Source: a virus. Taken from it: 64,000 nucleotides of DNA. The stretch lies in IMG/VR virus record IMGVR_UViG_3300046694_000196, positions 62,001-126,000 of that record. One strand, 5' to 3'. Positions 1 through 7,396 of this stretch are shown here, piece after piece (position 1 is the first letter of the stretch; each line of letters opens with the position of its first letter). Both the position numbers and the translations under genes were made by a program. The notes beneath the pieces were generated by a model. That model saw only the letters and a list, made by a program, of their open reading frames with translations. It was not told where the DNA came from and did no database searches.

Positions 1-1
1 G

Positions 2-622
2 ACTCCGCGGCTCAATGAGACAGTAGTCTTCACCTGGGCCAGGATGAACCCCCCGACGGTCGGCCACGAGAAGCTGATCGAGGCTATGCTAGCAGTACCC
101 GGTGACCACGTGGTCCACCTGTCCCACTCTGCCGGCGGCAAGCGCAACCCCCTCTCATACGAAGACAAGCTGGCCTACGCCCGAGAAGCGTTCGGAGACG
201 TCGTGCAAGAGTCGTCATCGACTAACATAGCGTCGTCACTAGTGGCGCTCGGAGAACAGTACGCGAACCTCGTACTCGTGGTCGGTGACGACCGGGTCGC
301 AGAGTTCTCCGAGATGCTAGAGAAGTACAACGAGCGGGACTTCCACTTCGAGTCCTGGCAGGTCCTGTCCGCGGGCGCCCGTCGCCCCAACGGGGTCGCG
401 GTTGAGGGAGTGTCGGCGTCGATGGTCCGAGAGGCCTGCGTGGCCGAGGACCTGGGCACGGTCCGGTGGTGCCTGCCTGACAGGCTCGCGCCATTCGCAG
501 AAGAGATCATCGAGAAGGTCAAGGCCGTCCATACCGTAGAGGAGTCCCTCAAGACGGTACAGTCACTCAAGCGGCGCCAGGCCCGAGACGTGGTCCGGAA
601 GGCAGTGTCCCGCCTGAAGTAA
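2..622 (+). CDS. Nucleotidyltransferase-like protein (5' truncated by window)
   Basis: The frame is open to the left edge, so the true start lies outside; 206 residues are visible. Close to the visible N-terminus a hydrophobic strand (VVFTWAR) runs into NPPTVGH, the (H/T)xGH nucleotide-binding signature of the cytidylyltransferase/NMN-adenylyltransferase fold. A second family motif is weakly visible as GVSASMVREA. Large tailed phages commonly carry such a protein with unknown substrate. Two other HxGH-type proteins in the window (14492 and 46565) belong to NAD synthesis, so a related substrate is possible but inferred. The C-terminus is lysine/arginine rich. A late-type TATAAATA box follows. 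Confidence 0.75.
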   Translation, partial: TPRLNETVVFTWARMNPPTVGHEKLIEAMLAVPGDHVVHLSHSAGGKRNPLSYEDKLAYAREAFGDVVQESSSTNIASSLVALGEQYANLVLVVGDDRVAEFSEMLEKYNERDFHFESWQVLSAGARRPNGVAVEGVSASMVREACVAEDLGTVRWCLPDRLAPFAEEIIEKVKAVHTVEESLKTVQSLKRRQARDVVRKAVSRLK

Positions 623-635
623 GCGGCTCCCGAAA

Positions 636-643
636 TATAAATA
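636..643 (+). promoter_or_regulatory. T4-type late promoter box
   Basis: TATAAATA lies 34 bases before the start of the virion protein at 677. This matches the T4 late promoter consensus, which needs no -35 element. No -35-like hexamer is seen at the right distance, so a purely late promoter is likely. Confidence 0.6.
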
Positions 644-676
644 GGACGAGAAATTCATCCTATCGGGAGAGCGACC

Positions 677-1234
677 ATGCCACTTTGGGGCAATCGAGAC
701 CAGTATTCAGACGCGCCGAAGTTCACGACGCAGGTCACCAATGGCCAGACGGGCCAGCAGCAGTACGGTAACACCGTATTCCTCGCGGACAACGTCGAAG
801 TCTCTGTGAACAAGGCCATCGCGGCACCCGGTTGGGTCAGGCGCACGGTAGGCACCGGCGCGGTGGCCTCCATCACCATCACCTCGGGCGGCACACTCTA
901 CGCGAACGCTGACACCATCACCGTCTCTGGCGGAGCCACGAACGCCGCCGCTAACGTCGTGACCAACGGAAACGGCGTCATCACTGCCGTTAACGTGACC
1001 AACCCCGGCTCCGGCTTCACTTCTGCGCCGACTATCGCGGTCACCACCTCGACCGGCTCCAACGCGACCTTCGCCGCAGTCCTCAACGGCCGCGCAGGAC
1101 GCGTGTCCTGGGAGACCCTGGTGGCTATCTCGGGCCCGATCACTACAGACGCGGTGTCCTTCTCGAACACTTCTACCGCTAACGTGGCAAACTCCACCGG
1201 AACGGCTGACGACTCCGTCCTCCCTGACGCTTAA
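677..1234 (+). CDS. Virion structural protein, Ala/Thr/Gly-rich beta repeats
   Basis: A 185-residue protein starting MPLWGNRDQY, with a GGGAG ribosome site. The start resembles a conserved virion protein of T4-like cyanophages and relatives (MPLWGxxD opening); that family assignment is from memory of the pattern. The middle is rich in Thr, Ala, Asn, Gly and Val in short alternating stretches, typical of beta-structured phage surface proteins. It sits directly behind a late-type TATAAATA box, which fits late synthesis. No signal peptide or membrane segment. Exact position in the particle is unknown. Confidence 0.65.
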   Translation: MPLWGNRDQYSDAPKFTTQVTNGQTGQQQYGNTVFLADNVEVSVNKAIAAPGWVRRTVGTGAVASITITSGGTLYANADTITVSGGATNAAANVVTNGNGVITAVNVTNPGSGFTSAPTIAVTTSTGSNATFAAVLNGRAGRVSWETLVAISGPITTDAVSFSNTSTANVANSTGTADDSVLPDA

Positions 1235-1245
1235 CGGAGGCAGCC

Positions 1246-1518
1246 TTGGCTGACGAACCGAACGAGGGCCTCTTCCTGAGCACGAAGAGGCTCAGCTTCA
1301 TCCTATCGCTCGTCACCATGTCCAGCGTCATCTTCGGGGGCTTCTCGACGGTGACCGGCTACGTCTACCGAGTCCAGAAGATCGAGAGCGACCTCACGGT
1401 GGTCTTCGCGCAGACGTCAAAGATGGTCGACAAGGTCGGGACTCTCAATGACCAGCTCGTGTCACTGACCATCACGGTCAACAGGATAGAAGAGCGACAG
1501 GACATGCGAAACAGATAA
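1246..1518 (+). CDS. Small membrane protein with coiled coil, holin-like
   Basis: 90 residues with a TTG start at 1246 placed 8 bases after GGAGG, the only good ribosome site nearby. Residues ~16-40 form one hydrophobic helix (LSFILSLVTMSSVIFGG), followed by a charged amphipathic segment that looks like a short coiled coil ending in RIEERQDMRNR. One N-terminal transmembrane helix plus a cytoplasmic coiled coil is the layout of several small phage membrane proteins, including XhlA/holin-type proteins, so a lysis role is possible but not shown. Its stop TAA overlaps the next ATG by one base. Confidence 0.6.
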   Translation: MADEPNEGLFLSTKRLSFILSLVTMSSVIFGGFSTVTGYVYRVQKIESDLTVVFAQTSKMVDKVGTLNDQLVSLTITVNRIEERQDMRNR

Positions 1519-1910
1519 TGTATGAACGGCTGGACGACTCAAACTTCATCCTGTACGCGGCGAGGCACTACGACAACCCCCACTGCTTCGACGACGAGGA
1601 GTTCTTTGACGACCTCAAGAGGTTCAAGTACCTCAAGAAGCTGTTCAAGAAGTACCGGGACTCGGGGGTGCTGCGCGAGCGGCTCATCCTGAACCACGTC
1701 ATAGTCATCTACAACTTGTTCGGGCCGGAACCCGCCACCCGGATGCTCTTCAGCAAGATGGACGGCTACTACCCCGAGCTCAAGGCCTGCCTGCTCTTCC
1801 TCAACTACATGCCCCCGAAAGTCTACAACGTCGGCCCCGAGAACTCCACTGTCTCGTCGGCCGACGTCGTCGTAGACGGGCGCATGCTGGAATCGCTGAG
1901 GTCGATATGA
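1518..1910 (+). CDS. Conserved T4-like phage protein of unknown function
   Basis: 130 residues, start ATG overlapping the previous stop. The sequence is rich in Tyr, Phe, Lys and Leu (FKYLKKLFKKYRDSG; LILNHVIVIYNLFG; AACLLFLNYMP-like end) and looks mainly alpha-helical with no signal peptide or transmembrane run. The pattern resembles a small protein conserved in T4-like cyanophages that is coded among virion genes; I know no function for it. It overlaps the next small gene by four bases, so it is translated in one operon with its neighbours. Confidence 0.6.
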   Translation: MYERLDDSNFILYAARHYDNPHCFDDEEFFDDLKRFKYLKKLFKKYRDSGVLRERLILNHVIVIYNLFGPEPATRMLFSKMDGYYPELKACLLFLNYMPPKVYNVGPENSTVSSADVVVDGRMLESLRSI

Positions 1911-2065
1911 GCGAGCCAGTCAACGTCACGGGGAACGTATCGGGCATAGGCTCGCGCGGGGTGGACGACAAGCTGAAGGTACCCAAGTCTGCAGCTGAGA
2001 AATACAAGAAGAGGAACCGGCTAGGGTTCCTCGAGTTCGTCCGTAGAGGCAAGCCCGGCGTCTGA
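1907..2065 (+). CDS. Small hydrophilic protein (52 aa)
   Basis: ATG at 1907 overlaps the previous stop (ATGA). The 52 residues are basic at the C-terminus (KYKKRNRLGFLEFVRRGK). No recognised family. The coupling to the gene before it and the terminator that begins inside its last codons support a real last gene of this operon. Confidence 0.5.
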   Translation: MSEPVNVTGNVSGIGSRGVDDKLKVPKSAAEKYKKRNRLGFLEFVRRGKPGV

Positions 2066-2077
2066 CCGGGCTTTTCT
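2051..2077 (+). terminator. Rho-independent terminator
   Basis: AAGCCCGG pairs with CCGGGCTT (2051-2058 with 2066-2073) around a 7-nt loop and runs into a T-rich tail. It starts within the last codons of the 52-residue gene and closes the first operon before the structured RNA promoter. Confidence 0.75.
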
Positions 2078-2122
2078 GTGCTTACTTTAAGTTAAACGTT
2101 GGTAATGTATGCATTCTATGGG

Positions 2123-2150
2123 TTGACAACTTTTCTAACTTTGGTATAAT
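2123..2150 (+). promoter_or_regulatory. Strong sigma70-type promoter for structured RNA A
   Basis: Consensus TTGACA (2123-2128) and TATAAT (2145-2150) with a 16-base spacer, the best-matching promoter type in the window. The 10 bases before the -35 (ATTCTATGGG) are repeated before the promoter of RNA B at 42345, so promoter and RNA were duplicated together. Start of transcription is expected near 2157. Confidence 0.8.
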
Positions 2151-2156
2151 AGCAAC

Positions 2157-2380
2157 TGCTGCTTCTCATGATAACCACTGAAATTTCGAAGCTTGCTTCG
2201 ACTTGAGCTTGCTCAAGGAAACGACTGAACGCGTAGCGATACGAACCAGTCGTGAACGGGAAGAGAGATGCATGCTCGTCATTTCCGTATCAATGACAAA
2301 GTGTGTCCTCCGGACCCGTGCTCTCCCGCCGGTACTCTGACTCGGTCCCTCCGGGACGGAGCGAGCTCCCGACTTACTGG
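2157..2380 (+). ncRNA. Structured phage RNA A (paralogue of RNA B)
   Basis: About 220 nt without a plausible gene, behind a perfect promoter. Hand folding gives two tandem hairpins with CUUG tetraloops (2187-2200 and 2202-2217), a 7-bp helix ACGACTG/CAGTCGT (2221-2227 with 2247-2253) around a CGC-GTA-GCG hairpin, then a block with a GTCC-TCC-GGAC hairpin, and a second UCC-triloop hairpin GTCCC-TCC-GGGAC (2345-2357). Compared with RNA B the segments 2187-2217 and 2283-2318 are identical, AACGCGTAGCGA is shared, and the 2345-2357 hairpin keeps pairing through an A/T swap. The ends are estimated: promoter on the left, the next promoter on the right. Function unknown. Confidence 0.7.
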
Positions 2381-2409
2381 TTGACACTGTGTCGACTAGG
2401 TGATACTAT
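2381..2409 (+). promoter_or_regulatory. Promoter for the primase gene
   Basis: TTGACA (2381-2386), 17-base spacer, TACTAT (2404-2409). It lies between structured RNA A and the primase start at 2428 and gives the primase operon its own start. Confidence 0.55.
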
Positions 2410-2427
2410 AGACCTTTCCAATCACGA

Positions 2428-3459
2428 ATGGCTTTCATGAGCGACCTCTACGTCGACCAGAAATACGCGTCCATCATCTCCTCTTCCCTCGAGATGGTCA
2501 AGGACAAGTCGGACTCCAAGTTCAAGCTAAACTTTAGGTGTCCGTTCTGCGGGGACTCCAACAAGTCCAAGTACAAGACCCGCGGGTGGCTGTTCGAGTC
2601 AGGAGACCGACTGGCGTACAAGTGCTTCAACTGCGGCGTGTCTCCCCCGTTCGGCAAGGTGATACAGACCGTGTCTCCCCACCTCTACCGGGAGTACTGC
2701 ATCGAGCAGTTCCGCCGAGAACCCCCGAAGCGCGCCGTCAAGACGACCGAGCATCCCTCACCCTTCGAAGAGAAGGCCGAGTTCACCCTCAGGGGAGTCA
2801 CGTCGATCCGTGACCTCTCTGACAACCACCCCGCGAAGCAGTACGTCCTCGGTCGTAAGATTCCCGAGTTCATCCTGGGAGACGTCTACTACGCCCACGA
2901 GTTCTACAAGTGGGTCAATGAGACCCTGGTGCCCGACAAGTTCCGCGTGAGGCGAGACGAGCCCAGGATAGTGTTCACCCTTCGGAGGCGAGACGGCTCG
3001 GTGTTCGGCATACAGGGCCGATCGCTGGACCCGGACTCTACGCTGCGGTACGTCACCGTGCGCACCGAGGACTCTGACGACCCCAAGATATTCGGCGTGG
3101 ACCGGTGGGACCCCGACGTCAAGACGTACGTCGTAGAGGGACCGATCGACTCGCTGTTCCTCCCCAATTGCCTGGCGATGGTGGGCTCGGAGGCCCGACT
3201 TGACCGCGTAGTCAACAAGGAGTTGACCACCGTGGTGCTGGACAACGAGCGGCGCAACCGCGAGATCGTGGCCGTCATGAATAAATACGTACTCGACGGA
3301 TGGCAGGTGTGTATCTGGCCAGACGACTTCAAGCACAAGGACCTCAACGACGCGATCAGAGCGGGGTACAGCCCCGAAGAACTCGAGGGCGTAGTCGCGT
3401 CCAACACCTACCGCGGCGCAGCCGCTGCCCTAAAGATGAAGTATTGGAACAAGACATGA
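2428..3459 (+). CDS. DNA primase, T4 gp61-like
   Basis: 343 residues, the same length as T4 gp61. The N-terminus holds a four-cysteine zinc ribbon, CPFCGD (about residue 38) and CFNCG (about 71), used for template recognition. The central and C-terminal part carries a TOPRIM core with VVEGPIDSLF (Glu ~236) and acidic residues in WPDDF. Gp61 makes short RNA primers for lagging-strand synthesis inside the helicase-primase complex. The start could be ATG 2428 or ATG 2437; neither has a strong ribosome site, so the longer one is given. A promoter at 2381 drives it and the AbrB-like gene follows with an ATGA overlap. Confidence 0.9.
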   Translation: MAFMSDLYVDQKYASIISSSLEMVKDKSDSKFKLNFRCPFCGDSNKSKYKTRGWLFESGDRLAYKCFNCGVSPPFGKVIQTVSPHLYREYCIEQFRREPPKRAVKTTEHPSPFEEKAEFTLRGVTSIRDLSDNHPAKQYVLGRKIPEFILGDVYYAHEFYKWVNETLVPDKFRVRRDEPRIVFTLRRRDGSVFGIQGRSLDPDSTLRYVTVRTEDSDDPKIFGVDRWDPDVKTYVVEGPIDSLFLPNCLAMVGSEARLDRVVNKELTTVVLDNERRNREIVAVMNKYVLDGWQVCIWPDDFKHKDLNDAIRAGYSPEELEGVVASNTYRGAAAALKMKYWNKT

Positions 3460-3680
3460 AGATGTACGTCACGCGCGTCGAGATAGTCGACGGGCAGCTC
3501 TCTATAGTTTTCCCTCCCGGCTTCCTAGACAAGCTGGACCTGAAGCACGACCAGTTCCTGCTCTGGGAAATTTCCGACGAACAAATTTTAATCAAGAAAA
3601 AAATTCAAACAGGAAGCAAGCATGACGCAAAACTCGACCGTCTCGACGACGAAACTACTGTCCGAGGCGAAGTTCTTTGA
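3456..3680 (+). CDS. AbrB/MazE-like swapped-hairpin protein
   Basis: 74 residues, ATG overlapping the primase stop. The first 50 residues show alternating short beta strands with the pattern 'QLSIVFPPGFLDKLDLKHDQ' then 'WEISDEQILIKK', which matches the SpoVT/AbrB/MazE swapped-hairpin fold used for DNA binding. The C-terminal 25 residues are charged and overlap the ribonucleotide reductase gene by 59 bases in another frame. It could be a small transcription regulator or a stand-alone antitoxin-like protein; no toxin gene is next to it. Family assignment rests on pattern only. Confidence 0.55.
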   Translation: MKMYVTRVEIVDGQLSIVFPPGFLDKLDLKHDQFLLWEISDEQILIKKKIQTGSKHDAKLDRLDDETTVRGEVL

Positions 3681-5844
3681 GGCCTACTCGAGGTGGGACG
3701 ACGGTCTAGGGAGGTACGAGACCTGGTCAGAGGCTGTAGGACGCGTCATGACCATGCACAGGAAGAGGTACGCGCGACAGCTCCGTGAGAGCGACGAGCT
3801 CGGTGAGGCGTTCGCGTCTGCCCAGAGCGCCTACGAAGACAAGCTCGTCCTCGGGGCGCAGAGGGCGCTGCAGTTCGGGGGAGAACAGATCCTCAAGAAC
3901 AACATGAAGATGTACAACTGCACCAGCACGTACGCGGACCGCCCCAGGGCCTTCGGAGAGATCTTCTGGGCACTGCTGTCGGGCTCCGGCGTCGGGTTCA
4001 GCGTCCAGAAACAGCACGTCGACAAGCTGCCCGACGTGGCAGAGCGAAAGAAGCAGCCCAAGATATTCGTCATCGCAGACTCTATCGAGGGCTGGGCCGA
4101 CTCACTGGCCGTGCTCATGTCCTCGTTCTTCGTCGGCGGTGGTACGCACCCCGAGTACGAGGGCAGGAGGGTGTTCTTCGACACCACGAAGATCCGTGAC
4201 AAGAACGCGTTCATCTCGGGGGGCTTCAAGGCGCCCGGCCCCGAACCGCTCAGGAGGGCGCTGGACAAGATCGAGCACCTCCTGCAGGGGCTCGTGCTCC
4301 GCGGAGTCAAGAGGCTCGAGCCCATTCACGTCTACGACGTCATCATGCATGCCTCTGACGCGGTGCTCTCAGGCGGCGTCAGACGCTCGGCCACCCTCTG
4401 CATGTTCTCCCTGGGAGACGAGGCGATGATGTCCGCCAAGACCGGTAACTGGTTCGCGGACAACCCCCAGCGCGCTCGCTCAAACAACTCCGTAGTCCTC
4501 ATTCGAGACCGGATCACGCGTGAGCAGTTCGCGGACGTCATGCAGAAGACCCGCGAGTTCGGAGAGCCGGGTTTCCTCTTCACCGAGAAAGAAGACTTCG
4601 CGTACAACCCGTGCGTCGAGGTGTCTATGCTCCCGTTCGACTTCACTACCGGCGAGTCGGGGTTTCAGGGCTGCAACCTCACTGAGATCAACGGCGGGAA
4701 GATGACCTCGAGGCAGACGTTCCTCGCCGCGTGCGAGGCCGCAGCGGTGCTCGGTACTATCCAGGCCGGGTACACTGACTTCCCCTACATGACTCCCGTT
4801 ACCAAGGCCATCTTCGAGCGAGAGGCCCTCCTGGGAGTCTCTATCACGGGCTGGATGAACAACCCCGAAGTGCTGTTCGACGAGGAGCTCCTCCGAGAGG
4901 GTGCCGAGCTCATCAAGAAGGTGAACCGGAGAGTGGCCGCGCTGCTCAACATCAACCCCGCCGCGCGCAGCACCGTCGTGAAGCCGTCTGGCACTGCCTC
5001 TATCATCCTCGAGACCGAGTCGGGCATACACGGCGGGCATTCCGCCAGGTCGTTCCGCAACGCCCAGATGAACAAGGAGTCCGAGGTAGTCCAGCTCATC
5101 CGTGCACAGAACCCCTACATGGTAGAGGAGTCCGTCTGGTCAGCCAACGGCACTGACTACGTGGTGTCCTTCCCGGTCACCGCTCCCCGAGGCACCGTCT
5201 TCAAGCGAGACTTGCTGGGAGTGAAGCTGCTCGAGAAGATACGCCTGGTACAGAACTCCTGGATCGAGGCCGGCACTGACGTCGACCTGTGCGTAGACCG
5301 CGGCCTGAGGCACAACGTGTCGAACACCGTCGACGTGCCCGCCGACAAGTGGGGCGAGGTCGAGGAGTACCTCTTCGAGAACAGGTCGTCCTTCGCGGGC
5401 GTGTCCCTCCTTCCCGCTACCGGTGACAAGGACTTCGCCCAGGCGCCGTTCACCTCGGTGCTCTCTGAGCAAGAGATACTCGACGCGTACGGCACCGCGT
5501 CTTTCTTCGCTTCGGGGCTCATCGTAGACGCGGCGAAGGTGTTCTCTAACCTGTGGCGTGCGATCGACGTCGTGAAGGACTCATCGCGGCAGACACAGGA
5601 GCGGCTCGACGTGCAGACCGACTGGATACGACGCTTCAAGAAGTTCGCAACTAACTACTTCGAGGGTGACGAGAAGAAGGCCGCGTACTGCCTCAAGGAC
5701 GTAGAGCTCCTGCACAAGTGGGAGAAGATACAGTCGAACTTCAAGGACGTCGACTTTGTGAGTAACCTGTCAGCCAAGAAGTTCACTTCGGTAGACACCA
5801 TGGCAGGCGCGGCCTGCTCGGGCGGAAGCTGCGAGTTGTTCTGA
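3622..5844 (+). CDS. nrdJ: Class II (B12-dependent) ribonucleoside-triphosphate reductase
   Basis: 740 residues, the length of the monomeric adenosylcobalamin-dependent enzyme of Lactobacillus (739). It reduces ribonucleotides to deoxyribonucleotides without oxygen or a separate radical subunit. Visible features are an N-terminal region around NMKMYNCTSTY with the active-site cysteine, the finger-loop region NPCVEVSMLPF with CNLTEIN, the phosphate-binding segment KPSGTAS, and a C-terminal CSGGSCELF cysteine pair that re-reduces the active site. Two glutaredoxin-like genes (7148, 7957) may supply electrons. T4 itself uses a class I enzyme, whereas some rhizobial T4-like phages use class II, so this is a host-type clue. 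Confidence 0.92.
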   Translation: MTQNSTVSTTKLLSEAKFFEAYSRWDDGLGRYETWSEAVGRVMTMHRKRYARQLRESDELGEAFASAQSAYEDKLVLGAQRALQFGGEQILKNNMKMYNCTSTYADRPRAFGEIFWALLSGSGVGFSVQKQHVDKLPDVAERKKQPKIFVIADSIEGWADSLAVLMSSFFVGGGTHPEYEGRRVFFDTTKIRDKNAFISGGFKAPGPEPLRRALDKIEHLLQGLVLRGVKRLEPIHVYDVIMHASDAVLSGGVRRSATLCMFSLGDEAMMSAKTGNWFADNPQRARSNNSVVLIRDRITREQFADVMQKTREFGEPGFLFTEKEDFAYNPCVEVSMLPFDFTTGESGFQGCNLTEINGGKMTSRQTFLAACEAAAVLGTIQAGYTDFPYMTPVTKAIFEREALLGVSITGWMNNPEVLFDEELLREGAELIKKVNRRVAALLNINPAARSTVVKPSGTASIILETESGIHGGHSARSFRNAQMNKESEVVQLIRAQNPYMVEESVWSANGTDYVVSFPVTAPRGTVFKRDLLGVKLLEKIRLVQNSWIEAGTDVDLCVDRGLRHNVSNTVDVPADKWGEVEEYLFENRSSFAGVSLLPATGDKDFAQAPFTSVLSEQEILDAYGTASFFASGLIVDAAKVFSNLWRAIDVVKDSSRQTQERLDVQTDWIRRFKKFATNYFEGDEKKAAYCLKDVELLHKWEKIQSNFKDVDFVSNLSAKKFTSVDTMAGAACSGGSCELF

Positions 5845-5845
5845 G

Positions 5846-6178
5846 TTGCTGCGTGAGATAACCCTGGCGGCCGTGATAGCCGCCTCCCCGCACAAGGCGT
5901 CAGCTGAGTGCGGGGTCGCTTCCTGGTACGACCTCGGAGGGAGGACCGCGTCGGGAGAGAAGATGAACGGGAAGAGACGGACCGCCGCGCACCGGACGAT
6001 CAAGTTCGGCACGGTCCTGAGGGTGACCAACCCGGCTAACGGGAAAGTTACCGAAGTAATAGTGAACGACCGGGGACCTTTCACCCGCGGGCGCGTGTTA
6101 GACCTGTCACGTGCCGCCGCGAACGACCTGGGAGTAGTCTCGAAGGGACACGCGAGGGTGTGCTTCTCCCGGCGATAA
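5846..6178 (+). CDS. RlpA-like double-psi beta-barrel protein, exported
   Basis: 110 residues from a TTG start directly behind the reductase. The first ~20 residues look like a signal peptide (ITLAAVIAASPHKASAE). The rest fits the RlpA double-psi barrel: GVASWYDLGGRTASGEKMN, then FGTVLRVTNPANGK, VNDRGPF and RVLDLSRAAA. Bacterial RlpA proteins cut peptidoglycan strands lacking stem peptides. In a phage this suggests a cell-wall role during lysis or entry, but the catalytic activity is inferred. Its stop codon overlaps a GATAAATA late-type box before the next gene. Confidence 0.75.
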   Translation: MLREITLAAVIAASPHKASAECGVASWYDLGGRTASGEKMNGKRRTAAHRTIKFGTVLRVTNPANGKVTEVIVNDRGPFTRGRVLDLSRAAANDLGVVSKGHARVCFSRR

Positions 6179-6181
6179 ATA
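6174..6181 (+). promoter_or_regulatory. Late-type promoter box GATAAATA
   Basis: GATAAATA overlaps the RlpA stop and lies 5 bases before the start ATG at 6186, a very short leader. One mismatch to TATAAATA. With such a short leader a real late transcript would begin inside or near the start codon, so this could also be chance. Confidence 0.3.
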
Positions 6182-6185
6182 TCGC

Positions 6186-6620
6186 ATGGGTGAATGGACA
6201 TACCGGGGCAGCACTTTCACGGCCGACGACGTCGGCGCGCACAAGGCGTTCGTGTACGTCATAACCAACCTCACGGACGGCCGCCGCTACGTCGGCAAGA
6301 AGCTCCTGTGGACCCGCAAAGTCAAGACAGTCAACAAGAAGAAGAAAAAAATCCTCGTCCAGTCTGACTGGCCTTCTTACCACGGGTCTTCTGAAGAGCT
6401 GAAGAGGGACGTGGAGCTCCTCGGGGAAGACAGCTTCTCTCGCGAGATACTCCACCTCTGTGCAGCGCCGGGCGAGGCGTCCTACCTAGAGATGAAGGAG
6501 CAGATACTCCGCGACGTGCTCCTCCGCAAGGACTACTACAACCTGTTCGTCGGCGGGAAGATACACGCGAACCACGTCAAGAACTTGTGGGTGACAGATG
6601 ACAGACCGCCTGCACGTTGA
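6186..6620 (+). CDS. GIY-YIG-like nuclease domain protein
   Basis: 144 residues. The segment AFVYVITNLTDGRRYVGKK matches the GIY-YIG signature (Y-V-Y ... Y-V-G) found in phage nucleases, and a basic stretch (KTVNKKKKK) follows. Then W-P-S-Y-H-G-S-S-E-E-L resembles the conserved middle of T4-like phage GIY-YIG proteins that are not mobile introns, with a late glutamate (YLEMKEQ) as the likely metal ligand. GC content is like the neighbours, in contrast to the AT-rich GIY-YIG genes at 15517 and 57291, so this one looks resident. It overlaps the next gene by 23 bases. Confidence 0.7.
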   Translation: MGEWTYRGSTFTADDVGAHKAFVYVITNLTDGRRYVGKKLLWTRKVKTVNKKKKKILVQSDWPSYHGSSEELKRDVELLGEDSFSREILHLCAAPGEASYLEMKEQILRDVLLRKDYYNLFVGGKIHANHVKNLWVTDDRPPAR

Positions 6621-6828
6621 GATAACTAACGACGACGTCCCGTACGTGGTGGGCGAGTGCTCCGCGTGTCACCGCGGAGAGAACACCCTCATAGTCTACC
6701 ACCAGATGCTCCACCCGAACGTCCGCGAGCGCAAGTCACGGAACAACATCGTCTTCATGCAGTGCGTCGCGTGCGGTTCCAAGTTCAAGTCGACCACAAA
6801 GGACTTGATCGGAGACGGAAAACTCTAG
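6598..6828 (+). CDS. Small zinc-ribbon protein
   Basis: 76 residues starting inside the end of the GIY-YIG gene. Two CxxC pairs, CSACH (about residue 21) and CVACG (about 56), form a zinc ribbon. The rest is short beta-like segments with a basic C-terminal tail. No specific family recognised. The overlap couples it to the nuclease gene, so the two may act together, but that is only a context argument. Confidence 0.55.
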   Translation: MTDRLHVEITNDDVPYVVGECSACHRGENTLIVYHQMLHPNVRERKSRNNIVFMQCVACGSKFKSTTKDLIGDGKL

Positions 6829-6857
6829 TTTACATTCTCGTGAGAATGAGTTATACT
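6829..6857 (+). promoter_or_regulatory. Promoter with palindromic spacer
   Basis: TTTACA (6829-6834), 17-base spacer, TATACT (6852-6857). The spacer holds a perfect 6+2+6 palindrome ATTCTC-GT-GAGAAT (6834-6847), a likely repressor-binding site placed where bound protein would block RNA polymerase. Confidence 0.65.
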
Positions 6858-6887
6858 GTACTTCAATCCCTACAACATGGAGGCGAC

Positions 6888-7151
6888 ATGGCCAAGAAGA
6901 AGAGCAGACCCTCGTACACGTCCAGGGGCACCGGCAAGAGCGTGTCGAACGCGCGTGCAGCCGGCGGCCGCTCCCTCACCTCTCCCATCGACCGGATGCT
7001 CGACAAGCGCGAGGCCTGGGCCAAGGGTCAGAACCCCAACCTGGTCATGGCCAACCCGAACCCCAACGAGACCAACCGGCCCTTCATCAAGCTGAAGGCC
7101 AACGCCGTCTGGGGCGACCCGCGGAAAGTGCGAGGCTACGAGAACCGATGA
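6888..7151 (+). CDS. Small basic protein of unknown function (87 aa)
   Basis: ATG at 6888 follows GGAGG by 5 bases. The 87 residues start MAKKKSRPSY and are rich in Lys, Arg, Ser, Asn and Pro, with a low-complexity NPNLVMANPNPNETN stretch near residue 55. It looks disordered and nucleic-acid binding by composition; no family recognised. It is the first gene after a promoter with a palindromic operator, and the glutaredoxin gene overlaps its stop by four bases. Confidence 0.55.
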   Translation: MAKKKSRPSYTSRGTGKSVSNARAAGGRSLTSPIDRMLDKREAWAKGQNPNLVMANPNPNETNRPFIKLKANAVWGDPRKVRGYENR

Positions 7152-7396
7152 TCCAAGTATACGGCCGCCGCGACCCGCCCTGTGCTTTCTGTGACAGGGC
7201 GAAGGCCCTGCTGGAGAGCAGAGGTTTGGACTACGCTTTCTTATCTATGCCCGAAGACCTCAGCCTCATAGAGTTCCAGGCGAGGTTTCCGGGTCGGAAG
7301 ACCATCCCACAGATAGTAGTGAACGGCCGGCTCCTGGAAGACGGCTACGCGTCACTCGTCGAAGAACTAGACGGAGGCTTCGGCCATGATTTCTAA
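7148..7396 (+). CDS. Glutaredoxin
   Basis: 82 residues with the glutaredoxin fold pattern: IQVYGRRDPPCAFC with the CxxC redox site near residue 12-15, the cis-proline segment KTIPQIVVNG, and a GYASLVEEL helix. Glutaredoxins reduce ribonucleotide reductase and other disulfides using glutathione. The class II reductase lies 1.3 kb upstream in the same direction. The stop overlaps the next gene by 11 bases. Confidence 0.85.
   Translation: MIQVYGRRDPPCAFCDRAKALLESRGLDYAFLSMPEDLSLIEFQARFPGRKTIPQIVVNGRLLEDGYASLVEELDGGFGHDF

Noticed and set aside
2166-2387. Minus-strand open frame over structured RNA A
   Set aside because: It mirrors the conserved RNA, has no ribosome site and differs from copy B in frame.
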